Positions 22,701-36,200 of a stretch of DNA of 64,000 bases are shown here, one piece after another (positions within the stretch are counted from its first letter, which is position 1; every line of letters begins with the position of its first letter). The translations under genes and the position numbers were made by a program. The DNA comes from Cymodocea nodosa (taxonomy: Eukaryota; Streptophyta; Magnoliopsida; Alismatales; Cymodoceaceae), in NCBI GenBank assembly GCA_036874045.1, contig CM072347.1, positions 1,800,501-1,864,500 of the forward strand, read 5' to 3'. The notes beneath the pieces were generated by a model. That model had not been told where the DNA came from, did not search any database, and saw only the letters and a list, made by a program, of their open reading frames with translations.

Positions 22701-25700
22701 ATTAAGTGATGATTACACACACAAAGTAGAAGAAAAACAAATCTTTTGGATCAATTCATACTTGGAGTAATGCTTATGGCTGAAATCAATGGCCCATAAC
22801 TACCAGGAGTGGGAATGCAACAAGTTCCTTTCCCAGCCCAAAAGAAATGGATTTCCATGAAGTTCTTAGTTACTAAAGCTGTGTAGTTCCTTTCAATAGC
22901 TCTGAAAGACCTCCTACCTGCTTCCTTGCTTATATCAAAGTCTTGTTCCACAAGATTTCCCTAAAAATTATAGTACCATAAAACATTATATATATAGCTT
23001 GTATAATGTAAATGTGCATCGATGTGTGACTTTCTGCTTGTAGAAATAAAGGGAAAAGAAGGTGAATGCGCAGTTTAGGAGTTGCAACTTTCAAGTAGGA
23101 GTGGAAAAGGAAAGTAGAAAATTCCTCCTGAGTGAAGATGTTCCTCATGCAACATAGAGTCATAAGGAATGGAACAGAAGGTCTTCTCATTTTTTTTTTA
23201 TGTTTGTTAGTATGCTTGATTTCACTCATAAATTGCTAACATTGAAAGAAGTAAGTTGAACATTGAAAAAAGCTTTAATTCTAGTAACGTGGATGTATCG
23301 TTGTCCACATTTTGAAACCTATATTCAGGATGCCATACACTTAAAAACATATAAATTGTGAGGATTTTTGCTCTTAGGAATCAATCTTTTCTGTAAGTAT
23401 AATATTATTGACATGATGCTAACATTCATCAAATCACGAGAAATAAAATAGACAAAGAATGGCCATCCTTAGAAGCATACCTGGACATAAATATTAAAAA
23501 TGCGTTTTCCAAAGCTATACCAGGTGAAATCATCTAGGAAGGCAAGTTCTGCAAACAGTAGTCGTACAGTGTAATTCCCATTTTCAAGTCTAAGGCCATA
23601 ATACCTTAAAGAAGAGGGTGACAATCTTGCTGATTGAAATATTTTAACATTTGTAGTATTCTGGATGTTCGATAGATTGTCCAACACATATCTTGGGTTT
23701 TCAGAATCCATAAATGTTCCAACATTACTCACAGCCCAACGCTGACTATTTGTAACATGATAAGAGGCAGATGATAGATCCATATCGTCACTCTCATAAT
23801 CAGCTCCATCATATGTTAAACTTTCATTGCTGCCACAATTTATTGCAAAAGAATAATCTGCACATAATAAGTGAAATATACACGTACCAACATAGTTTTG
23901 GTTAGACAATTAATACATGCAATGAGCACTGAATCACAAAGACTTGAAAGAAGTGAAAACAACATACAATTTGGTGAACCTCGGCCACATGGAACATCTC
24001 TCTGTAGGCACCCTAACCCCCAAGAAAGTCTGAAGATGAAAAGAGTAATGCAATGAGAACTCTACACCATATCATTTGCACAAAAATACAGGAAAACCAT
24101 AACCACGATAATGACCTGTTGGAACTATCGATGTCGAAGTTGTTGGCAACCAAATTCCTACACCAAAAATTCTGGAGGAGGTCATTGATTTTGCTAGTAT
24201 AATTGGAAGTTCCATCCAAATGAGGAGAACAATTGGAAGAAATATGTCATCAATAATTGCTAACTATTGGACAAGAATGTCATACATCATTGCATAGCTA
24301 CACGATCAATATATTGAATGTAAAGTGAGTATTTGAGGATGGGTATACAATTGCAAATTTTTGTCGTGATCACGAACCCATTGTGGGAAAGCTCCGGAAA
24401 GATCATTGTAGGACAAGTCACTGCAATGTAAAATAATGTTTGTAACATTTCAGATCGAATAATAATACACTAAAAAATGTAAATTCTCATCAATTAAAAT
24501 GCCACTATGAAACATTATAAATGTATAGGATTGTTGGTTGATATCTATAATTAGGGCATCTTTCCTTAATCTGCATCTAAATGTTTTGTTTTGTTTTTAC
24601 ATTCTAAGCAAATTTGATGCTACAAAGAAAATGAAAAAATTTCAATACATGTTGATACTTCTTCGAATGTGAAAAATCTTTGTTTAAGAATAAATGCATT
24701 GGTAAAATATTTTCACTTGCGTATATATTTTATGCCAACTCAATTGTAGGTGTTGGGTTAGATAAATAATCAAATATCTTTGCTAATCAGAGAGGACTAT
24801 ATATATATTTGATTATAAATACCCCAGGTTAAACTGAATAATCCAACTACATACATATCAATTCAACCCTACCAATAGTTAATTACTTTTCCTTTTGTAT
24901 ATTTTACTTTTATTTAAGTTTCAAATATGACATATGTTTAATTAGTCCAATTAGTACAAACATGAAAATATAAAAGAAAAATAAAACATCACCATTGTGA
25001 ACTAATGAATTGTTTGAATTCAGATGTAAATGGATTAAAATTTTTCAATAGAATATAATAAATGCCCAATTTAGAGGCATCCATAAAATTTATGTAGAAA
25101 CCTGAGAAATGGTGGAAGTGGAATTGTTTACATTAATCAACATAAAGTTTCTGTTTATAAAGGTTACGTAAAGAAAATAAATATAACTTAAGCAATGTTC
25201 GATTAAATCCATGTACAACACACATAATATCATAATATTCTAAGTATTTGGATATGGTCAAAATTAATGCCCATCAAGATGCAAAATCTAATTTTTGATG
25301 CTGTTGGCAAACTTAGATATCAATATTCTACACATTCAATTTGATTTACACAACCGAACTTGGAAAACATAACAGCAATGAAAGTGGGGCATTCAAAGGC
25401 ATACATATTGGAAAGAGAGGCAATTTTCTGATCTGGCAAACTCCCAGATATGCTGTTATTTCCCAAGTACCTGATAAAACAAGACAAAATGATATGAAAT
25501 GTCTATAGAGCCTGAACTTTAATGACAAGGTATTAGGTTTCTCACAGGTTTTTAAGTTTTTCCAAGTTGAAAAGTGATGTTGGCAGCTGGCCCCCTATAT
25601 TATTGAAGCTCATATCCCTAGCATGGTTGAAATTGAAGAAAAAAGAAATTTTAGCAGAACTTAGGGTGGCAGAGAAGGCATTGAATACTGATGGACAAAA

Positions 25701-28700
25701 TTCACTTACAAATATTTCAACTTCTTATATTGTCCAATATTTGATGGAAAAGCATCAGAGATCATGCAATCCCTTAAAACCCTTCACAAGCATACATCAT
25801 ATAGCAGCATCATGTCATTGTAGAAATCTCAAAACTTAGTAAAGGCTATGCTCTATTTCATGATATCTTACAAGGTATTCAAGGATGTCATATTCCTTAT
25901 GAACATCAAAGATGAGCTCACATTTGATATATCACCCAAACGCCTACATGATTCACAGGAAAGACTTGTCAATGAAAAGGTTAAATTGAGGAAACATTGA
26001 AGTGAATGAAAGTAAGAGAAGAACAACTCACAAGTCCTGCATCTGGACGAGATTATTGAAACTTGAGGGAATTGGACCAATAAATGAGTTCCCCTGTAGC
26101 CTCCTGTGCATAGAATTTTGTGACAAAATATCAATCACAATAAAAATTAGAGAACTAGAAACAGAAGAGAGTTGTTTGCTATCATCTTACAAGCTTGTAA
26201 GTGTTGTTATATTTCCAATAAATTCTGGTACTTTTCCACCAAAATTATTGTCAGATGCCCACCTTCAAGTACAAAAATACATGATTATGCCATAATATTA
26301 TTATTTTGTTGATTTTAGCCTGATTTAAGACAAAATGTAGAAAAAATTACAAGATCTTCAACTTCTGGAGGTTCACCAATGTCTCAGGAATGGGACCACT
26401 AAGCCCATTACTGTCGACATACCTAAAAAGAGAAAAACCAGTAGGAACATGAATAAATTTTGTATTATATATTCTATAAAGTTGTAGTACAAAAAAGTGT
26501 GTCAATTACATTTGTTCCAAACTTGTCAAATTTCCAAGCTCTGGTGGTAGTGGACCACTAAAATTATTCCTTGATCCGATGCCCCTGATGGTTGCCACAT
26601 ATTCATTATTTGAATACATGTAAAAGTGGTGAGAAACAAATTACTTAGTGAAGGACTAAAAATCTTTTTAGATTGGAAGGATAGATATCTCACAGGGATC
26701 TAAGTTTTTTTAGGTTACCAAGCTCCTTTGGAATGGGTCCTGAGAGTGAATTGAGCCCTATGCTCCTGTGGTGACAGGATTCGAGGTTGCAAGAAAGAAG
26801 CAAAACAAAGAACAACGTTTATTTCGAAACAAACAAGCCATGCTAATTTGCTTTAATACATACAAGTATAACATCTCTGAAAAGTTTCCAATGAATGCTG
26901 GTAAGGGACCAGTTAAGTAATTTTTAGCAATTTGCCTGCAATAGAGAAGAATCATGATGAGATTAGAACTAGATCTTCCAACAAACATTTTCTGTATTCT
27001 CAAATAAGAACAACCTAATCCATAAAATTTTTTCTTTTCACTTTGTTAACTCTACCAATAATAACAGAAATTTATGAATGATTTTTAATCAAAAAGCTCA
27101 AATTTCCATAATTTTTGCTTGAATTTTAATAAAGTAAAGAAGATTGAGTTGAAAAACAAATGAACATGGATATATGGTTGGAACTTACTTTCTAGATAGT
27201 ACAAACAAGAATATATCAACACAAACTTGCATGTGACTAGCATTCAACGACATTCGCTTTGCTTCAACTAGTGTTATGTCCTACAATTAATAGTTGGCAT
27301 GCACAAAACATAGAACTTGTACGTTATTGAGAAATTTTAGATCTTGAAGCTCATTTAAAGTAAACTTGCATGGTTATGCCTAGATTATTGTAAATGGTTA
27401 ACAACTCCTTGCCATAGGGTTAGCATCTCCCTCCTCTCAAGGCTATGGAACCCTAGAAACGTAGTGATACGGGAGAAAAGGAGAAGAGGACCCTCTCTCT
27501 CTTTATCTTTTTTTGCCTCCACTATGACTTAATGAAAACGAGGGGAAGAATGTATTTGTCACCTAATCAAATTTTAAGGATAGATTAAGAAAATCTATAT
27601 GCAAGTATGAGTAAAGGAAATAACCTTTTGAATGTGTAAGGTTGCAATCCAGTAAATCATAAGTTTAGATAAACATTTCAAATATATAAAGATAAGGTGT
27701 TAAACATCTTATACATTCAAATTACTCAATCCCTTTGTTTGTCTCGATTAGGTGAGTGAATCCTAGGTAATTAATTATGTTTATACTAAACTGGTACAAA
27801 GTGAACGAAACTAAGTGTAAACGAGGAAGAAATGAGCAGATGAGAGGAAATAAATCTAAAGAGGCTAGAAGAGATGGAATGGTCATGTCTTTATTTCCCA
27901 TTTACATGTGAGCATGATAGGAAGTGCTCAAAGTGTTCATGTGTCTTAATCATGATGTGGTGGAAGTTAAATAAATAATTAAACAAGTAAAGCATGGTGG
28001 TAGTGTGTGTGAGGTGTCCTAGAATCTATTAAAGTATGTTATGATGCATAATCTATGGAACTTAGAAAAACATAAGCATGCATGCAACCAAGGATTCAAA
28101 AGTCAATTTGGATCAACAATACTAGAAGATGAAAAAAATTACTTGTCATCTTCCTTTGTAGTGTTTAGATAGGAATTAAACATTTTTAATTTAATTGATC
28201 ATCAATATTTATAGAATAAATGTCTTAATATAAACAAATTCGATATAATAAATTGGTGGAAAAAAATGTCTAACATTTCCCATTTTATGTTTCGTAGTCA
28301 CTTATAATTTTAATGTCATTTGTAATCTGTGAACAAATTTTTTAGCATTAATGAAAAATATCTAGGCTAATATTCTAAAAGTTTTAATTACATGAAGGAT
28401 TGAAAAATAATTTGACATTATTCTAAAAATTAGATGAATGATTTCAAATGTAATTTCTTCTCTATTATTTAATGTTTTCAAAAATGAAATGTCTAATGGT
28501 GTATGATGAATTTTTATGATCTTATTGATAAAACAAAAGAGCCTTTGTACTTTAAAAAATTAGAAATATAATGATTAAATGATAACTGACAGAAATGTTA
28601 TATATTTTATAGCTCTACAAAAAAAAGTTGGCAAATTTTGGTAAGCCAAAATCATGTTAGAAAAAGTGAACAACTTGCTATCTAATTTTTCAACATACTA

Positions 28701-30476
28701 TTGACATAAATGGTATGCTGAATTGATTACAGAGTAACAAATCTTAGGTTCGACATATTAATATAAATTTAATATATCAAAATTATGATAGAAAAATACT
28801 ATTTTGTTTTCGATATATCGCTGATATAAACGATATACCAATTTTATCATAGGTTTTGTCTAATTTCTCAGGTTTGTTATACTAATTTTGTAATCTAATA
28901 TATCGAAAAGGACAATTCAATGTGATTCAATATGGTTAAATCATATCATTCATTAACACGAAAATATTTGTCAGGGGCCTTAGACCATGCCTAGGCGACC
29001 ACCTTCCCTTGCTTAATATATGGCATAGACAGACATAAATCTAGCCAAATATAATGTCAATCAAGTCTGACACCTCTACATGTTTCGTGAAATAATAGAC
29101 ACATCTCAGCAAATGAAATCCAGACACATTCTAAGAGATGAATGGAGATTTCATAGATTCCTAGTTGGTCATCTTCTTAACAATAAAAGTCAAATTCTTG
29201 CTATGCTGATTGTCCAAGCTCAAACCTAATTTACCTTGTCACTATTATATCTTGACCGATTTCATGATGCAAAACTGCCGATCAGGTAGGTGTCTAATTC
29301 TCTAAAATTTTTGTGATGAATATTATTATTAGTGGATCATTTGCATCATCATATATAAGAGTTTGAAATTTGATTATTCAAAAAGATAGTCAACAAATCA
29401 AGATCCAAATAACCGATTAGAAACGGAATTGGATCACCACACTAAATGATTGAAGAGGACTAGAATGAATTTATTCTTAAAATTATCTACATGCATGACT
29501 GTTGAATACAACGCATGCCATTTTTGTGGGCTTGCAATACTTTTAATCTAAAGGGGCATAATTAGTAAGACTTACAGGTTATTTAGCTTTGAAAAAGTCT
29601 TGAGCTCATCCGGAATAGTTCCCGTGATATCTAATCCGGTTGCAGTTCTAATAAAAAACAATAAGATCTGTGAGGATCAAGACAAGATATATGGCATGAA
29701 ATAGACATGTACATCTTCACAAGATTAATTATCTATTACAAATGGAAATTACTCTTCTTATATACTTATATATGTTTATTTACAAAATAAAATTGACTTG
29801 CAAAAAGTAAAAAACCTTTACAATGAATAATTAATTAGCAAAGTAATTGTTGTTATGATAGGGAAAAGATGGTAGGTGACTCACAGTCTGACGATATGAC
29901 AAGTAGAACCATTGTTGCTACTACAATCACAGAAGATGGATGGATTCAATAAGTCATAGTTATCCTTAATTTTGTCGCTGATAAATATGGCGTTGCCCGT
30001 GCAAGGATCACCGTTGCCAGTGTAATTCCAAGGTAGCTCGGACATGTTGGATGAGATGTTCCACTTGCTGAATATGGAGTTCAACGCCTCAACTATACAA
30101 CAGAAGGAGCTTGTTAGTTGTTATTCCCTAAAACTCTTTTCATACAACAACATTTATATATATATATTACATATGTGTGTATATATAAACGCACACGCAC
30201 TTATGGTACGTATATGATTGGCCGATTTGAGGAGGAAGAAATTAAGAACCTACAGTGAATGAATGAATGAATGAATGAATGAATATTCATACCTTCGATT
30301 GGGTCCGTTCTGGGAGAAGACGGTTGGCTACTCTGGGCAATTACATGGTGGTGGGGGAGGAACAGAGACAGAGTGGCAACAATATTGAAGATCGTCAAGG
30401 GTAAGGAACACAGACGTGGTAGAGAGAAGCAGATTGCCGTTGCTGTCGTTCCTACGGTACTCTTCATCTCCATCAT
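19749..30476 (-). CDS. Gene B: LRR-malectin receptor-like serine/threonine kinase, intact
   Basis: Twenty-four exons: 30476-30293, 30092-29885, LRRs 29647-29576, 26935-26864, 26765-26694, 26584-26510, 26422-26351, 26262-26191, 26103-26032, 25943-25872, 25781-25710, 25617-25546, 25470-25405, 24420-24349, then 24157-24116, 24029-23968, malectin 23857-23481 and 22960-22762, transmembrane 22681-22505, kinase 22422-22304, 21056-20846, 20627-20396, 20314-20164, 20072-19749. The sum is 3147 nt, a 1048-aa protein. Signal peptide about residues 1-45; cap with WN, DPCTG and CHIVRL; twelve LRRs; malectin about 453-644; membrane helix near 670-692; kinase from about 704 with [25 protein letters not shown] and APE, so an active RD kinase is expected. 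The exact first Met (MMEM cluster) is uncertain. Likely a plasma-membrane receptor; ligand unknown. Very close to D in ectodomain, but its last kinase exons match F. Confidence 0.92.
21057..22303. other. Gene B intron with about 1 kb of extra sequence
   Basis: The matching intron in gene D (49308-49596) is only 289 bp. The extra part of B contains an LTR-like tract (21290-21440), (TAG)-rich simple sequence, and two copies of a block starting near 21825 and 21950 that share 'ttaagatgtgaaaac'. No coding domain is seen. Confidence 0.6.
24421..25404. other. Gene B intron between LRR exons 12 and 11, near-identical to gene D
   Basis: About 980 bp of AT-rich sequence without a gene. It matches 51740-52730 in gene D almost base for base, including an LTR-like tract near 25130-25255. 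Confidence 0.75.
26936..29575. other. Large gene B intron between LRR exons 2 and 1
   Basis: The ends match gene D: 26936-27510 corresponds to 54247-54845, and 29160-29575 to 56245-56698. The middle, 27520-29150, is AT-rich, has no counterpart in D and shows no coding domain. At about 27335-27378 it carries a decayed half-LRR like the one at 54636-54680. Confidence 0.65.
30250..30290. repeat. (GAAT)n microsatellite beside the exon 1 donor of gene B
   Basis: Six or more GAAT units start about ten bases inside intron 1. Genes A and D have only two or three units at the same place, so length varies between copies. Confidence 0.8.
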
Positions 30477-31364
30477 CTTAAACTCAGAGAGAAGTCGTCA
30501 CTGCTACGGCTACCGTTCGATACATAGCCAGAAGAAGAACTAATGTAATTTCGTTAATAAATAAACAACACTTCAACGAAAACAAGCATATAAATATATC
30601 GTCTGTACATTGTAAAAGTCAACACGTATCGTATCCAATCTTCAAAAGTCAATCGAGAAGTTTCCGAGAAATGAATTTATTTTGTTTGAATTTTGAACGT
30701 CATTTGTACATGACAGTCTACGTTACTTTCAAATGATATTGTGGATCAAGAAAAGTCTAACGTAAATTTATTTTTTTAAAAGTCTTCGGTTTTGATAAGC
30801 CATCAGTTTTGTCTACTTCTGTCTAATTAACGAAAGATCAAGCACCAGATTTATTTATTTTTCTTTTTGCGTGGGAGGAAATTACAAGAATGGATATCTT
30901 TGGTATTTTTGTTATATTTCAACTCAAGATTAAGTTATTTCTTGCAGATTTTCCATGATTAAAAAATTGGTTAGTGGTATTGGTAGTTGGTTACGCAACC
31001 AAATGGAAATTATTTTACCTTTAAGTTATATTTTTTATTATATAAAAATTTATTTTACTTTCAAATACTAATAATGTCTAGCATGTCTGGAGAAATTTGC
31101 TTTAACTGACTTCAATTCTTCGTCCTTTTCAACAAAACCACACCCAACTGTATGTTATGTACGTCACAAAATTCAACTTTTTTTAAGAGAATATTGATGG
31201 ATATCTGTTGATCAGTTTTTGGCTGATTTGAAATATCTACGTAGAATTTATTTCTTGTGGATTCTGGTTATGTAGGATAAGGATATATATATATATATGC
31301 ATGCTTAATTAACCGTTGGTTGTTGATTTCACAATATTCCATTGAAAATTTATTCTACGTAGGT
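30477..31364. other. Promoter and spacer upstream of gene B
   Basis: No gene seen. The TATAAAA of A and C is not kept. The nearest candidate is TATGTAT on the minus strand at 30526-30520. The rest is AT-rich spacer similar to the sequence upstream of A, including a segment like 14540-14690 near 31190-31360. Confidence 0.5.
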
Positions 31365-31910
31365 ATCTTTAGATAATAATTTTTTATTGCACAAATATTT
31401 ATTTCGCTTTCAAATAATAATAATAATAATATATATATATCCATGGATGAAATGGGAGTCAAACTTGCGGGCACAGGTTGGAAACGCCCTCCACGCAATC
31501 ACGGATGTAATTTTATCTTCTTTGGTTTCACATTCATATACATGTGAAAACGCCAACATTAATTTCCAACCCTATGCGCTACGGTATCATTCGATTGATC
31601 AATGTCGTTGAAATATTTAATCAAGGTTGACGACGAACGTTAATTGGTTTGAAATCTTGTTAAAAAGTCTTCGGTTTTGATAAAATCGTCAGGTTTGTCT
31701 GCTTCGGTCTAATTAACGAAAGATCAAGCATGAGATTTTGGACCACGGATTCGAAATCTTGGTTTCGATTTTAAAATCGAATTTCGAAAATTACGTAAAA
31801 ATCGTTCGAAATTTAACTTCTTTTCAGTTTTACGTTTTTAGAAAAACGAGTCAGAATTCCTTTCGATTTTCCTTAAAATCTGTTACGATTTATTTAAGTA
31901 AAGTCTGTTA
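31365..31910. repeat. Spacer repeat copy upstream of gene B
   Basis: Same order as 14690-15390: (AAT)n, 'gggagtcaaacttgcgggca', 'acgcaatcacgg', then the 'cgattttccttaaaatctgt' tail. Only one copy is present here. Confidence 0.6.
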
Positions 31911-32790
31911 TTAGCTTTATTTATTTGTGATTTATTATTCCTTCTTATTTATTTTCTTTCAAACGAGAATGTCTAGGTGAAAACAACCCATGGCCAGAGA
32001 AGTAAGTTTGTTGAGACGTAGATTTGTTTTATTCCACTTTCTTTGTCACTTTTCATGGAACCACCCATGAAGTCTGACTAGCCTTGATATTAACAATTGA
32101 TATGCCTTTGACGTGGAACTAATCTCTCCTTAGCAGGCAATTGATGGTGCATGTGTTTTCGTTAGATTTGAAATTAAAATTTTCTTTCTTGCAGACGTGT
32201 CAATTGAATTGGGCTTAATCATGGTGTAACATGGTCAATTTAAACCGTCATTTGATAGAACCGGACCGTACTAATATGTATTTCTACGGGGCATTTTGAA
32301 AAGTTACGAATCCGCATGCAATTGAAGTTAATATTTAGTATATTGGTTTTGCAATTAAAGGAAAATTTATTTTACCTTTTGATGATAAATTTTTACTGCA
32401 AGAAAATTTATTTTACATTAAATGATAATATGGATTTAGACAGATGATAACATTCCCCTGAAATGGAAGACAACATGGAAGGATGGACGAGAAACCTTCT
32501 CCTCAATGGGAGATACATTGGTTGAGGCAAAAACACAAACAAATTTGCCTGCATGTATGGATGGAAGTTTGATTTTACTTAATCCCATGCAATGTGGAAG
32601 ACCACGTTAGAAATGCATTCTAACGTATATAAAGCCTAATCTAAGGTAGAAAAGATCGATATCCAGATTTTACGGATCAAAAAGAAAGAGAGCACAAACG
32701 AATGGAGGCATTATTTTACTCTTCGTATGGTTTAGTATCCAGATTTCATAGATTACTGAGAAAGAGAGCACGTGAAGAAGCTAGTCGTTC
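31911..32790. other. Spacer between gene B and the C-terminal kinase remnant
   Basis: No gene seen. From about 32370 it matches the 3' flank of fragment F at 16900-17248. Confidence 0.6.
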
Positions 32791-32844
32791 TCATCTCCCC
32801 CTTTCTTCGGCAGCGTCGGTTGCGAACAAGATGCCTCCTCCGTA
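32791..32844 (-). pseudogene. Remnant: last 17 codons and stop of a kinase gene of this family
   Basis: Minus strand reads YGGGILFATDAAEERGR then TGA, clearly the C-terminus of the family (gene [18 protein letters not shown]). It lies just downstream of the Copia remnant, with gene C's own diverged C-terminus on the other side of it. So the C-terminal coding end is present twice, once joined to gene C and once stranded here. Confidence 0.8.
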
Positions 32845-33279
32845 ATTACAACAGCAAGGGCTTAAATAGTCTGGCGGGAGATACGTACATAAGTGCAATA
32901 AATACATAGGAAAATACACAAGGGTAATATAAACGGAGAGATAACTATACAAGACATAAGTGCATAATGATAATGATTAATTCTTAACACCCTCCTCCGT
33001 CAAGCTCCGTTGTAATGGGGGAGAAGACAGAGCTTGGATCGAAGACTACTTAGAAACCAGTCTCACGAGAGATTCTTGGTAAAGAAGTCGACAAGTTGCT
33101 CAAGTGAAATGCAAATCAATGTCAATGTGCCAAGTTTTACTGTGAACAATAGGATTAGGAGTCAACGAAGTAATACACAAGTATAGTAAACATAGAAGAA
33201 AATACGTAAGGATCATACAAAGGGAGAAATAACTATAATAAAGGACGAAGTACGTAATGATAATAATTAATTCTTAACA
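32845..33279 (-). mobile_element. Internally deleted Copia-type LTR retrotransposon at the 3' end of gene C
   Basis: On the minus strand an LTR start TGTTAAGAATTAAT is found twice, at 33279 and at 32989. The second is immediately preceded by a polypurine tract (ggaggaggg), the normal 3' LTR landmark. Between them are the last codons of a Copia polyprotein: NPIVHSKTWHIDIDLHF (about 33160-33100), then QLVDFFTKNLS in another frame, equivalent to the usual NPVFHARTKHIE...QLADIFTK end of the RNase H region. Gag, integrase and most of the reverse transcriptase are gone. The LTR edge falls inside the coding end of gene C, so its TGT-TAA gives that gene its last residue and stop. Confidence 0.82.
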
Positions 33280-36200
33280 TTCTCTTCTCCCCCCTTCTTC
33301 AACAACGTCAGTTGAGGACAAGCCACCTCCTACAAAACTAACGGAAGAAGAGCCAGTTTCGACAATTTCCTCAAGCTCGTCGAGATGCCATTCCGACAAG
33401 TAGGTTGGTTTGGTGGGAATTTCTCCAAGCTCAGTGTCGCCCACAAGCATCGCCACCACACGAGACATGGATGGGCGGAGGAGTAGGTTGACTTGGGTGC
33501 ACAAGAAGGCCACCCCCATCACTCTAAAAACCTCTTCCTTGATGTAAGACGAAAGTGATGGGTCTACCAATTCTATGTCACAATCTTTCTCATGGAGTCG
33601 CCAGGCCTACAACAAAAGATGAATATGAGGTTCAAACGGTAGCCTCATTTTTCTTATATTTCATGAACGCACCCATTGTAGGAGATACTTCTTCTCCTCG
33701 TCCAAGTTGGCATCGGTGCTTGGCCTCCCACCAACGATCTCAAGGGCAACAACACCGAATGCATAGACGTCAGCCTTTTCCGTCAAATGACCTCTCATCA
33801 CATACTCTGGCGCGAGATAACCACTGCAAGAAGCCAAAAAAATACAAATCCATGTTGGTGGTGGTTAATTGATTAAATAAATAACTAGAAGGTCGATTGA
33901 ATGCGTACACGGTGCCAGCAACCCTGGTGCTGATGTGGGTCTTGTGTTCATCATAGAGCTTGGCGAGGCCGAAGTCAGATATCTTGGGGTTGAGGTCGAC
34001 GTCCAAGAGGATGTTGCTAGCCTTAATGTCCCTGTGGATGATGCGAACGTTTGATTCCTCATGGAGATAAGCCAAGCCCCTAGCTGTGTCCAGGCAGATC
34101 CTGAAACGCATTGCCCAATCCAAGTGCAAACCACTTTTACCTACGTACAAGACAACAACAGTTACAGCTTCATTCCTCTATTCCAACATATATCCCATAA
34201 TACGAAACATCGTTCCTACCATAATCTATCGATTTGCAAATTTACTGTAAATTTTTATCTCTCTCTCTCTCTCTCACTCTACACACACATATAATCTTAG
34301 CAATACTAACTTTTTGCATATAGTCATGTTTTGTGGTCTAATATTTTAAATTGGAGTATGCTTGTCTTTGGCTACGTACCAAACAAAACTCTATCAAGAC
34401 TTCCTTTTTCCAAGTATTCGTACACTAGGAGCCTCCTGTTTTCTTCAAAGCAACACCCAAGCAATTTTACAAGATTTCGATGTTTCACTGCTGATATGGT
34501 AGCAACCTCAGTGACAAATTGCTTTTTTCCTTGAAGTGAAGACATTGAGAGTTGCTTCACAGCCACTACGGTTCTATCATGAAGTATGCCCTACAAACAA
34601 AATTGACACATCCTTACATGAGCATAGAATAATTTTAGATCATATTTGGAACTAGTGGGTCTGTAGTTAGAACTCCATGGAAATAGTACGAAAATGGAAT
34701 ATCAACTTAATTTACAATGTTTAATTTTGTAGATTGCTATGAAACTTAAAAACTTAGAAAAGGATACTCACAAATACAAGTGCATACTTAATTTAAAAGT
34801 CATGTAAATAATTAAATAAAGTTAAGTTGTTTATGTAAGAATCAATGAATTCATATACATACATGAAATTGGAACAAAGAGAAATGATTCATACAAAAAT
34901 AATACAGATGTTGCCCAAAGTGGCACTACATTAATTATAAAATCCAATTATACAGGTTATTCTAACAAACCTGCATATTTCAAAAGATACAAGTTATGAG
35001 GATCACCTTAAAGACGGTTCCTAATCCTCCCACACCGAGTTTACTTGCTTCATTAAAGTTTTCCGTAGCACTTTTCAATTCAGCATAGCTAAAACTATTT
35101 GGAACTACAGCCAATCCTTGTAATTCTGCATTTTCAGGAAAACCATATCAAGCAGAAGCTAATACTTTGCAATGAACATCTTTGTGTCCATGTCAAACCA
35201 TGTCAACTAAAAATATTTTATTTAGCATCATCAAGAATTACCTTCCTCCTCATCCATATTCAGTTGCCTCTTTCGTTTCCGTAAATAAACTCCAATAATA
35301 CAAAGTGACAAAAGAGATACAATACCAACCGTAATTCCAACAATTAAGGCAGTTTTCTTCCTTGTTGAGGTATCACTTGGTGGCTGGTTGCTAACAGATG
35401 GTTTGAAATCTGAAAAAAGAAAATAGTCCTTACATTTTGACTAAAGCCTAAACCAATCATTCTTGTGAAAAAAATTCATAACCCAATAAAAATGAAAACA
35501 ATTTCTGGATATCACCAACTCAGAATACCTGGGGTAACACTAATAGCAGATATTAACGGTCCATAGTAACCTTGTGTGGGAAGACAACAAGTACCCTTTC
35601 CTGCCCAAAAGAACTGGATTTCAAGAAAATTATTGACGACAGTAGCTTTGTACTGCCTCTTGATTGCTCTGAAGGGAACTCCACCAGCTTCCTTTTTAAT
35701 ATCAAAGTCTCTAACCATGAGATTCCCCTAGAGCATTATAGCAAGAAAAGTCATAATATGCTTAAGAAATTCACTCTTACTGGCTTAAAATTTAAAATGG
35801 TATATGACTAGCAAGTTTGTTTAATTTTGAGAAGATTTACCATAATTTTCAGTGTAGCTTGTAATTTCAGTACCATTTTTTGATATATGTGAAAAAGATT
35901 CTGTGATTTGGGCTAGAATCAGTGTGTACTTTCACTAAGCTAGAATACAAGCCCCAAGGGGTTACAAGCATGGTAAAAACACCAAAATACTCATCACCTA
36001 ATAATATCAATTACTATTCTAATACTGCCCCTCAATTTGGAGCATAAATATCAATGATCCTTAGCTTGTTACATAAATTTTCAAGCATAAATATCAACCA
36101 TCCTTAGCTTGTTACATCAACAATCCTCAGCAAGTTACCAGTGAAGAAAGAAAAGGTTGAAGAGATATTCTCCATCAAGAATATGAGCATTAAGAAGGGA

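Noticed and set aside
30201-30292. Extension of the exon 1 frame of gene B past TDPIEG into MNIHSF
   Set aside because: This is intron read-through. A GT donor follows the Glu codon in all four copies and the next exon completes Val.
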